A stretch of DNA of 7,739 nucleotides from Rubrivirga sp. Its GTDB lineage: Bacteria; Bacteroidota; Rhodothermia; Rhodothermales; Rubricoccaceae. Under the pieces are notes generated by a model that had not been told where the DNA came from, did no database searches, and was given only the letters and a program-made list of their open reading frames with translations. Shown here piece by piece: positions 1 through 6,819 of the stretch (position 1 is the first letter of the stretch; each line of letters begins with the position of its first letter). Where the stretch lies: positions 1,441 through 9,179 of the forward strand of contig JAAXJP010000088.1 of NCBI GenBank assembly GCA_012269805.1. The letters run 5' to 3'. The position numbers and the translations under genes are program-made.

Positions 1-764
1 CGTCGTTCTCGAACTGGCAGGAGGGGGGCATCGACGCGCTGGCGGCGACGGCGTCCCTGGAGGGGTCGTTCGACCGAGTCGTCGGCACGTTCCTGACGAC
101 GCAGGACCTCCGGCTCGCGTTCGGCGTGCTCCGGCAGGACACACTCGAACTCCGCAAGGCCATCGACGTGGCGCGCTACGAGGCGACGGCCGAGGTCAAC
201 TCGGAGCGGGCGGTTCGTCTAGCTGCGGCCGTGCTCTTCCGGTCGCAGTTCGCGCCGGGGTACGACTACTCACCGTCGGCCGACGACTACCCATCGCTCG
301 TCGACGTCATCGTTCCGGGCCAGGAGCTCAAGGTCTCGGACGCGTTCGCGCCGCTCGTGATGAGCCAGTCGGTCGGGCTCGCCTATCGGCCCGGCAGCGG
401 ATTCGTGGCGCGGACCGGACTGGCGCTCAAGGAGATCGTCGTCGGTATCGAGCGGCTGCGGCCGGTCCACGGCAACGCGCTCGACCAGCCGGTGCGGGTC
501 CAGGCCGGTCTCGACGCCGAGGTCGGCGTGGACCGCGAGCTGATGGAGAACGTCCGGCTCCAGTCGCGGCTGTCGGCCTTTCAGGCGTTCGGGCAGGTCG
601 GCGACGAGGCGCCCGACGTGCTGTTCGAGAACGCCCTCCTGCTGAAGGTCAACGATCTGCTCAACGTTCGTCTCGACGCGGCGGCGCTCTACGACGCCGA
701 CGTGAGCCCGGACGTCCAACTCCGCGAGGTCGTCAGCGTCGGTGTCTCCGTGCCCCTTCTCTAG
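1..764 (+). CDS. DUF3078-type outer-membrane protein, 5'-truncated by window edge
   Basis: The reading frame is open from the first base (first full codon at 3) to TAG at 762-764. It gives 253 visible residues, and the true start lies upstream. The first visible residues read SNWQEGGIDALAATASLEG, which resembles the 'NW..GG' signature and following strand of DUF3078 proteins, a Bacteroidota family predicted to be outer-membrane beta-barrels. The rest alternates short amphipathic strands with polar turns. The end (NALLLKVNDLLNVRLDAAAL, then SVGVSVPLL) has the alternating hydrophobic pattern of closing barrel strands, although the last residue is Leu rather than the classical Phe. Function in the family is unknown; a structural or transport role in the outer membrane is inferred. 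The next gene starts inside its last codons. The family name is from memory of its signature and could be wrong, but the outer-membrane character is clearer. Confidence 0.72.
   Translation, partial: SFSNWQEGGIDALAATASLEGSFDRVVGTFLTTQDLRLAFGVLRQDTLELRKAIDVARYEATAEVNSERAVRLAAAVLFRSQFAPGYDYSPSADDYPSLVDVIVPGQELKVSDAFAPLVMSQSVGLAYRPGSGFVARTGLALKEIVVGIERLRPVHGNALDQPVRVQAGLDAEVGVDRELMENVRLQSRLSAFQAFGQVGDEAPDVLFENALLLKVNDLLNVRLDAAALYDADVSPDVQLREVVSVGVSVPLL
726..729 (+). promoter_or_regulatory. Possible ribosome-binding site (GAGG) for the 742 GTG start
   Basis: GAGG lies 12 nt upstream of the GTG at 742, inside the end of the preceding gene. The spacing is slightly long. It is the only purine-rich SD-like element I see before any start in this window. 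It supports 742 as the start, together with the fact that the next in-frame GTG is near residue 42, past the first membrane segment. Confidence 0.3.
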
Positions 765-3042
765 CCGGCGCCACCTGCGAGCGGTCGCCGGCGTCTACGC
801 CCTCGCGTCCGTCGCGCTCTGGCCGGTCCCCGTCTTCGGCATCCTCCACGCCGAGGCGAGCGCGGTGCTCGCCGGCGTCGGGTGCCTGACCGCGGCCGTC
901 GGCGCCGTCGGGCCGTTCCGATCGGGGGCGGGGTTTGGCACGCTCGCCCGGGTCCACCTCGGCGGGCTCGTTGTCCCGGTCGCCCTCCTGACGGTCTCGC
1001 TCCTCTGGCGGCCGAACTGCGGCTACGCGCTGGGGCTCGCGCTCTTCCTCACGCTCGTGCCGCCGAGCGTCCTCTTCGGCCTGGGGCTGGCCTACGCCGC
1101 GACCGGGTTCGGGCTCCGCATGCCGCGCACGACGCTCGCGCTGGCGGTCTTGGGGATCGCGGGCGCCGGGGCGGGGCTCGATCTGGCGCTCCACCCGCAG
1201 CTGTTCACCTACAGCTCGGTCTTTGGCGGCGTCCTCGGGCCGATCTACGACGAGGAGCTGGCGGTGCGGCCGGGGCTGTTCGCGGCGAAGGCGCAGACGC
1301 TCCTCTGGGCCCTCGCGTTCGTCGCCGTCGGCGGGTGGCGACGGGGGGGAGGTCACGGGGCCTCCCGGCTCGGCGCGGCCGTCCTCGTCGTCCTGGGCGT
1401 GTCGGTGCTCGCCGCTCAGCCGCTCGGGATCGTCCAGACGGAGCGCGGGATCCAGCGGGTCCTGTCCGAGACGCTCGACCTCGGGCCAGTCGTCGTCCAC
1501 TTCGCGGAGGACACGCCCGAGACGGAGCGCCGCCGGTTGGCGGACGAGGCGCTGTACCGGTTCGAGACGCTGTCGGAGCAGCTCGGCGTGCGGCCAGGCG
1601 TCCCGGTTGCCGTGTACCTGTACCCGGACCCCGACACGAAGGCGGCGCTCATCGGCTCCCGGACCACGAGCGTCGTCCCGGTCTGGCTGCCGACGCCGCA
1701 GATCCACATGCTGGCTGACGAAGTCGAGGCGTCCCTGGGCCACGAGATGGTCCACGTGCTGGCCCGCGAGTTCGGGATGCCGGTCGTGAAGGCGTCGCCG
1801 GCGGTCGGGCTGGTGGAGGGGTTGGCCGTCGCGCTCGAGCCGCCCGACGGGCTCCCGTCGCCGACGGCGCTCGTGACCGCCGGGCGCGCGGTCGAGGGCG
1901 ACGGCCTCGGCGACCCGGCCGAGGCGGTCCGAGCCACGATGTCGCCGGGCGGGTTCTGGACGGCGCGGGCCGGCGTGGCGTACACGGCGAATGGCGCGTT
2001 CGTGGGCTGGCTCCTCGACCGGTTCGGTGCGGAGCCGGTGCGGCAAGCCTACCGGACCGGGCGGTTCGACCGGGCGTTCGGACGGTCGCTCGCGGAGCTG
2101 ACGTCCGCGTGGGGCGCCGAGATCGAGCGGCGGCCGGTCGATCCGGAGGCCGTGGCGGTCGCGGAATGGCTGTTCTCTCGGCCTTCGCTGTTCGAACGTC
2201 GTTGCCCGCACCACGTGCCGGCGGATGTCCGCCTCGCCCGCGCGGGCGTCGAGGCGTGGGAAGGGGGGGATGCTGAGGCGGCACGGATCAACTTCTTGCA
2301 GGCCGTTATTGCAAATCCGTTCCGGCTCTCGGCGCTCGACGGACACCTCCGAGCCCGGCTCGCGACCGGGGAGGACGCGACGCCCGACGACCTCCGCCGC
2401 GCGGAGGCCCTCGCCGACAGCCTCCCCACCGCCGACGCCCTCGTCCACCTCGGCGACGTCCGCCGCCTCCTCGGCCGCGACGCCAGGGCGGTCTACCGCG
2501 CGGCGGCCGCCTCGCTGATGCCCGTCGATGCCGTTGGCCGCCTCGTCGTCCGCCGACGAGCCGCGCTGTCCCGCGACGTCCTCCGCCTGTGGCTCGCCAC
2601 GCCGCTCGACTCCGTCCCCGACCGGCTCCGCACCGAGGCGCCCGTCCTGGCCGTGCTCCGATTGTCGGCGGCCGACCGCCCGGCGGAGGCGTGGGCGCTC
2701 GCCCGGACGTGGTGCCCGGACCGCTTGCTGGCGGGTCTCGACTCCGCCGAGGCGGCCGAGGCCGGCCGGGGGCTCCGCCTGATCCAGGGCACAACGGCGT
2801 ACCGGGCCGGAGCCCTGACGGCCAGCTCGCGTCTCTACGACGGCCTCGGCGTGGCGTTCGCCGCCGGCGGGCCCCGCAGCCTCGCCCCCCTCGTCCGCGA
2901 CCGGGCCCGCCGCGTCGCGTGGCGCCGGTCGCTGGCCGAGCCTCCACCTATCTTCGTCGATCCGCCGCCTGCCTCTGATGCCCTCGCCCCGTGTTCTGAC
3001 GCTCGCCGCCCTGTTCGTCGCGGCGGGCTGCGCGCTCCCTGA
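742..3042 (+). CDS. Polytopic membrane protein with gluzincin-type (HExxH...E) peptidase domain and TPR-like C-terminus
   Basis: The protein has 766 aa and a GTG start overlapping the upstream gene by 23 bp. The N-terminal part has about seven hydrophobic segments (roughly residues 13-35, 40-58, 72-90, 94-121, 131-150, 184-199 and 209-230). A soluble domain follows with HEMVH at 334-338 and a downstream Glu in VEGLA (E359), 20 residues after H338. This is the zinc-binding layout of MA-clan gluzincins: H334, H338 and E359 as ligands and E335 as catalytic base. The preceding segment (about 232-330, including VAVYLYPDP) resembles the fold lead-in seen in peptidase-MA-like proteins. Residues from about 498 to 725 are Ala/Leu/Arg-rich helices resembling TPR repeats, starting with ARAGVEAWEGGDAEAA. 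The last 22 residues are read from the region encoding the next gene's signal peptide and look unstructured. The substrate is unknown. The protein is inferred to be a membrane-anchored protease whose catalytic domain faces one side of the inner membrane. I do not recognise a named orthologue. Confidence 0.8.
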   Translation: MSPCPFSSRRHLRAVAGVYALASVALWPVPVFGILHAEASAVLAGVGCLTAAVGAVGPFRSGAGFGTLARVHLGGLVVPVALLTVSLLWRPNCGYALGLALFLTLVPPSVLFGLGLAYAATGFGLRMPRTTLALAVLGIAGAGAGLDLALHPQLFTYSSVFGGVLGPIYDEELAVRPGLFAAKAQTLLWALAFVAVGGWRRGGGHGASRLGAAVLVVLGVSVLAAQPLGIVQTERGIQRVLSETLDLGPVVVHFAEDTPETERRRLADEALYRFETLSEQLGVRPGVPVAVYLYPDPDTKAALIGSRTTSVVPVWLPTPQIHMLADEVEASLGHEMVHVLAREFGMPVVKASPAVGLVEGLAVALEPPDGLPSPTALVTAGRAVEGDGLGDPAEAVRATMSPGGFWTARAGVAYTANGAFVGWLLDRFGAEPVRQAYRTGRFDRAFGRSLAELTSAWGAEIERRPVDPEAVAVAEWLFSRPSLFERRCPHHVPADVRLARAGVEAWEGGDAEAARINFLQAVIANPFRLSALDGHLRARLATGEDATPDDLRRAEALADSLPTADALVHLGDVRRLLGRDARAVYRAAAASLMPVDAVGRLVVRRRAALSRDVLRLWLATPLDSVPDRLRTEAPVLAVLRLSAADRPAEAWALARTWCPDRLLAGLDSAEAAEAGRGLRLIQGTTAYRAGALTASSRLYDGLGVAFAAGGPRSLAPLVRDRARRVAWRRSLAEPPPIFVDPPPASDALAPCSDARRPVRRGGLRAP

Positions 3043-4252
3043 GGAGGCGACGACGTCGGGGCCGACGGAGACCGCGCCGCCGGCCCGGGTCGGCGAGACG
3101 GTCATCGCGGACCCCCGCGTGGGCGCCCTCCAACTCCACCAGACCGGCGACGAGGCGACGCTCCCGGTGGTCACGCTCGGCGCGCAGCAGACGCTCCGGC
3201 TCCAGTTCGACCTGGTCGGGCAGCAGGCGGGCGCGCCGCTCGAGGTCCGGTTTGTCCACACCGACCGGCAGGGGCGCTCGCAGCTGCTCCCGACCGAGTA
3301 CCTGACCGGCTTCGAGAGCGACCAGATCCTCGACTATGAGCGGTCGACGTCGTCGGTCCAGGTCCCGTACGTCCACTACAGCTACGACTTCCCGAACGCG
3401 AACATCGGGTTCAAGATCAGCGGGAACTACCGCGCGATCGTCCGCGACGGCGACGGCCGGCTCCTGTTCGACGTCCCGTTCTTCGTCAGCGAGCAACTCG
3501 CGCAGGTCGAGCTCGCCTTCGGGGCGACGGTCCAGGACGGGTCGGTCGGGTTCGCCGTGCAGCCCGCCGCGCGGCTCCGGCCCGACCCGCGGCTCCAGGA
3601 GTTCGACGGCTCGCGCTACACGGTCTGCTTCGGGCGGAACGGGCGGACCGACGACTTCCGCTGCGCGCCGGAGCCGTCGCTCGTCGACCTCGCGCTCTTC
3701 CAGTTCTACCTCCCGCGGTCGGCGGCCTTCCCGGAGCAGGAGGCCCTGTTCGAGCTCGACCTCGGCTTTCTCGGCGTCAACACCGAGGTGCTCGAGGTCG
3801 ACCGGACCACGACCCCGCCGTCGGCGCTCCTCGACCTCGACTACGCCGAGTTCGGCGGCGACGTCCGGCAGGCCGTGATCGCGTCAATCCCGCTCGTCGG
3901 GAGCGTCTACCGCGACGTCGGCCGGGCGGACGTCGACGGGCAGTACGTCGAGGTCACGTTCCAGTACGTCCCCCCGCAGAGCCGCCAGTCGCCGCGCCGC
4001 GTCTACGTCGTCGGCTCGTTCAACGGGTGGGAGCGGACGCCCGAGTCCGAGATGAGGTGGGTCGAGGCCGACGGGCGGTACGTGGCCACCCTCCTCCTCA
4101 AGCAGGGCCGCTACGTGTACGGGTACGAGGGCGTCGCCGTCGAGACCCCGAGCCTCAGCGCCGCCTCGCTCTTTACGGCCTACGTCTACCTCGACGACCC
4201 GCGCCGCTTTACCGACCGCCTCATCGCCGTTCGCAGCGGCGTCGCCCAGTAA
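2978..4252 (+). CDS. Type IX secretion system plug-family protein (DUF5103), predicted lipoprotein
   Basis: The product has 424 aa. The ATG at 2978 is supported by a complete lipoprotein signal: a short charged start, a hydrophobic core and AAGC with the lipidated Cys at residue 18. Residues about 36-170 match the first domain of the DUF5103 / T9SS plug family. Recognisable elements are a 'LGAQQTLRLQFD' strand, TEYLTGFESD, a Tyr-Val-His-Tyr strand followed by a Pro-Asn, and SGNYRAIVRDGDG followed by FFVSEQ. A middle domain spans about 180-275. The C-terminal domain (about 320-420) contains VYVVGSFNGW and LLLKQGRYVYGYEG, resembling the E-set/CBM48-like fold usual at the end of this family. In known Bacteroidota T9SS, the plug protein blocks the periplasmic end of the SprA outer-membrane channel when no substrate is being exported; that role is transferred by family. 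The gene starts 65 nt inside the upstream gene and lacks a visible Shine-Dalgarno sequence. Length is normal for the family. Uncertainty is about whether it acts as a true plug here. Confidence 0.85.
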   Translation: MPSPRVLTLAALFVAAGCALPEEATTSGPTETAPPARVGETVIADPRVGALQLHQTGDEATLPVVTLGAQQTLRLQFDLVGQQAGAPLEVRFVHTDRQGRSQLLPTEYLTGFESDQILDYERSTSSVQVPYVHYSYDFPNANIGFKISGNYRAIVRDGDGRLLFDVPFFVSEQLAQVELAFGATVQDGSVGFAVQPAARLRPDPRLQEFDGSRYTVCFGRNGRTDDFRCAPEPSLVDLALFQFYLPRSAAFPEQEALFELDLGFLGVNTEVLEVDRTTTPPSALLDLDYAEFGGDVRQAVIASIPLVGSVYRDVGRADVDGQYVEVTFQYVPPQSRQSPRRVYVVGSFNGWERTPESEMRWVEADGRYVATLLLKQGRYVYGYEGVAVETPSLSAASLFTAYVYLDDPRRFTDRLIAVRSGVAQ

Positions 4253-4275
4253 GTCCACCCTCCCCCTTCACTCTG

Positions 4276-6750
4276 ATGCCCCGTTGGTTCGCATTCCTCC
4301 TCACGCTCGTCTTCGTCGCGGGCTGTTCCTCGACGGCCCCGGTCGCCTCGGGCAACGGCTCGGCCGACTCCGATGACGATGACGACGAGACCTTCAAGCC
4401 GTACGAAGAAGTCGTCACGGACGACGCCGTGACCGACGAGGGCCTGTTCGACGTCCACCTGTTCGACGAGGGCGAGAAGCTGCTCGTCGAGATCCCGGAC
4501 TCCCTGTTTGGCCGCGAGATGCTCGTCGTGTCGCGCCTGGCCAAGACGACCGAGGGCTTCCAGTACGGCGGGGCGAAGGTGAACACGCAGGCCGTCCGCT
4601 GGGAACGCCAGGGCGACCACGTCCTGCTCCGCACGGTCCGCTACGAGAGCGTCGCGGCCGACAGCCTCCCGATCTACCGGGCCGTCCGCGACGCCCAGTT
4701 CGAGCCCATCATCGCCCGCGTCGGGATCGAGGCCATCGGGCCCGACTCGACGACCGTCGTGGTCGACATGACGGACACGTTCACCGGCGACACGCGCGTG
4801 TTCGGGCTCCCGAACGGGGCCCGCGAAGAGTTCAAGGTCCGCCGCCTCGACGACGACCGGTCGTTCCTGGCCCGCGCGTCGTCGTTCCCCGAGAACGTCG
4901 AGATCCGCGCGGTCCTGACCTACGACGCCGGCGAGCCGCCGGAGAACGCCTCGACCAACACGCTCTCGGTCGAGATGGCCCACTCGATGGTCCTCCTGCC
5001 CGCCGAGCCGATGCGCCCGCGACGCGCGGACCCGCGGGTGGGCTACTTCTCGATCGACCAGATCGACTACGGCCTCCCGGCGCAGCGGGCCGAGGGGCGC
5101 GAGTACATCACCCGGTGGAAGCTCGTCCCGAGCGACATGGAGGCCTACGCCCGCGGCGAGCTCGTCGAGCCCGTCGAGCCGATCGTCTACTACATCGACC
5201 CCGCGACGCCGGTCGAGTGGCGCGAGCCGCTCAAGCAGGGCGTCGAGGACTGGAACGTGGCCTTCGAGGCCGCCGGGTTCCGCAACGCCATCCGCGCGGA
5301 GGACCCGCCCGCCGACGACCCCGACTGGAGCCCGGAGGACAGCCGGTATTCCGTGATCCGCTACTTCCCGTCGGACATCCAGAACGCGTACGGCCCGCAC
5401 GTCCATGACCCGCGGTCCGGCCAGATCCTCGAGTCCGACATCGGGTGGTATCACAACGTGATGAACCTGCTGCGGAACTGGTTCTTCGTCCAGACCGCCG
5501 CCGTGAACCCCGACGCCCGCGCGCCGAAGTTCCGCGAGGCCGTGATGGGCGAGCTCGTCCGGTTCGTCTCCGCCCACGAAGTCGGCCACACGCTCGGGCT
5601 CCCGCACAACTGGATCTCGTCGACCGCCTACCCGGTCGACAGCCTCCGCAGCCCGACGTTCACGGCCGAGCACGGGACGGCGCCGTCGATCATGGACTAC
5701 GCCCGGTTCAACTACGTCGCCCAGCCCGGCGACGGCGTGACGCAGTTCATGCCCCGCGTCGGCGAGTACGACATCTGGGCCATCAAGTGGGGCTACACCT
5801 ACTTCCCCGACGCCGACAGCGAGGAGGAGGAGCGCCAGATGCTCCAGGACATGGTCCTGGAGATCCGCGACGACCCGGCGCTCCGCTACGGCGCCCAGAC
5901 GTTCGACCCGGTCGACCCGCGCTCGCAGAGCGAGGACCTCGGCGACGACGCCGTCTACGCCTCCCAGCTCGGCCTCGCCAACCTGAAGCGGATCGTCCCG
6001 AACCTCCAGACGTGGACGACCGAGGAGGGCGAGAGCTACGACGACCTCGACGAGCTCTACGGGCAGGTCGTCGGGCAGTGGGGCCGCTACCTCGGGCACG
6101 TCGGCCGGCAGGTCGGCGGCGTGACGATCGACCCGAAGGTGGTCGGCGAGGAGGGCCCGGTGTACCAGCCGGTCCCGGCCGAGCGCCAGCGGGCCGCCGT
6201 CGCGTTCCTCGTCGACGAGGCGTTCACGACGCCGGAGTGGCTCCTCGACACCGACCTCCTCGGCCGGATCGAGCCGGCCGGCACGGCCGACCGCGTCCAG
6301 CGGCTCCAGGAGTCGGCCCTGAACCGGCTGCTCGAGCCCGTCCGCCTCGGGCGGCTCGCCGAGGCCGAGTGGCTCAGCGACGACGCCTACCCGGCGGCCG
6401 AGATGATGGACGACCTCCAGGCCGGCATCTTCGCGGAGATCGACGCCGGCCGGAGCATCGACCCGGCGCGGCGCGCGCTCCAGCGGGCTTACGTCGACCG
6501 CCTCGGTGAGCTCCTCAACGAGAACCCGACCCCGATCCCGGCCGAGTTCTACGACCGGGCCTACGACTACCGCCCGCAGGACATCGACCGCTCCGACGTC
6601 CGGCCCCTCGCCCGCGGCGCCCTCATGACGCTCGACGAGTCGCTCGCCGACGCGCTCCCGCGGTACCGCGCCCAGAACGAGCGGTCGGAGCGGTACCACC
6701 TCCTCGACCTCCAGGCCCGCATCGAGCACATCCTGGACCCGGAGGACTGA
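4276..6750 (+). CDS. Zinc-dependent metalloprotease lipoprotein (DUF5118-DUF5117-DUF4953 family)
   Basis: The product has 824 aa. The ATG at 4276 begins a clean lipoprotein signal ending VAGC (Cys17); the frame is open further upstream but that extension is Arg-rich shadow sequence within the previous gene. After Cys17 comes a Ser/Gly-rich linker with an acidic run (residues 31-38). Residues about 40-60 (FKPYEEVVTDDAVTDEGLFDV) resemble DUF5118, and about 60-240 resemble DUF5117 (EIPDSLFGREMLVVSRLAKT at its start). The catalytic DUF4953-like part has HEVGHTLGLPH at 434-444: H434, H438 and H444 as zinc ligands, E435 as base and G441 in the turn. A Met-turn follows at SIMDY (M473). This is the metzincin arrangement. 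Length is typical for the family. It is probably anchored to the outer membrane or inner-membrane periplasmic face; the physiological substrate is unknown. It lies 23 bp after the plug gene and is probably co-transcribed with it. Family assignment is firm; role is not. Confidence 0.92.
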   Translation: MPRWFAFLLTLVFVAGCSSTAPVASGNGSADSDDDDDETFKPYEEVVTDDAVTDEGLFDVHLFDEGEKLLVEIPDSLFGREMLVVSRLAKTTEGFQYGGAKVNTQAVRWERQGDHVLLRTVRYESVAADSLPIYRAVRDAQFEPIIARVGIEAIGPDSTTVVVDMTDTFTGDTRVFGLPNGAREEFKVRRLDDDRSFLARASSFPENVEIRAVLTYDAGEPPENASTNTLSVEMAHSMVLLPAEPMRPRRADPRVGYFSIDQIDYGLPAQRAEGREYITRWKLVPSDMEAYARGELVEPVEPIVYYIDPATPVEWREPLKQGVEDWNVAFEAAGFRNAIRAEDPPADDPDWSPEDSRYSVIRYFPSDIQNAYGPHVHDPRSGQILESDIGWYHNVMNLLRNWFFVQTAAVNPDARAPKFREAVMGELVRFVSAHEVGHTLGLPHNWISSTAYPVDSLRSPTFTAEHGTAPSIMDYARFNYVAQPGDGVTQFMPRVGEYDIWAIKWGYTYFPDADSEEEERQMLQDMVLEIRDDPALRYGAQTFDPVDPRSQSEDLGDDAVYASQLGLANLKRIVPNLQTWTTEEGESYDDLDELYGQVVGQWGRYLGHVGRQVGGVTIDPKVVGEEGPVYQPVPAERQRAAVAFLVDEAFTTPEWLLDTDLLGRIEPAGTADRVQRLQESALNRLLEPVRLGRLAEAEWLSDDAYPAAEMMDDLQAGIFAEIDAGRSIDPARRALQRAYVDRLGELLNENPTPIPAEFYDRAYDYRPQDIDRSDVRPLARGALMTLDESLADALPRYRAQNERSERYHLLDLQARIEHILDPED

Positions 6751-6762
6751 GTGAGGAGTGAG

Positions 6763-6802
6763 GGGGGATGGATGCCGGGCGCGCGCTCGCCATCCATCCC
6801 CC
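6763..6802 (+). terminator. Perfect 12-bp hairpin between the protease and flavodoxin genes, possible terminator
   Basis: GGGGGATGGATG at 6763-6774 is exactly complementary to CATCCATCCCCC at 6791-6802, with a 16-nt GC-rich loop. G6762, A6761 and G6760 can extend the stem against T6803-T6805 with one A-T and two G-T pairs. The right arm is followed by only TTT and then CC, so the U-tract is weak for an intrinsic terminator. The element fills most of the 69-bp gap, starting 12 nt after the protease stop and ending 17 nt before the flavodoxin ATG. It could end or attenuate transcription, protect the upstream mRNA 3' end, or modulate flavodoxin translation. The hairpin is seen directly; the function is inferred. 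Confidence 0.6.
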
Positions 6803-6819
6803 TTTCCACATCACCCGCC

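Noticed and set aside
2283..2330. Locally AT-richer patch with TTGCA-N9-TGCAA inside the peptidase gene, considered as an internal promoter or binding site
   Set aside because: The frame continues through a plausible TPR-like helix here, there is no matching -10/-7 element, and a 5-bp dyad is weak evidence.
733..3261. Very long open frame on the minus strand opposite the membrane peptidase gene
   Set aside because: Its translation is Arg/Asp/Gly-rich without motifs or hydrophobic pattern, whereas the plus frame has membrane segments and a zinc motif. Long antisense open frames are expected at this G+C content.
4027..4275. Upstream in-frame extension of the metalloprotease gene
   Set aside because: The extension is Arg-rich, overlaps the plug gene out of frame, and would bury the lipoprotein signal peptide that begins at 4276.
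4186..6729. Very long open frame on the minus strand opposite the metalloprotease gene
   Set aside because: It mirrors the codon bias of the plus-strand gene and is rich in Val/Leu/Arg/Asp with no recognisable domain. The plus strand carries a conserved metzincin site.
6751..6819. Alternative GTG start of the flavodoxin, directly after the upstream stop
   Set aside because: The added residues are encoded by the hairpin and lack any flavodoxin feature. The fold begins just after ATG 6820.
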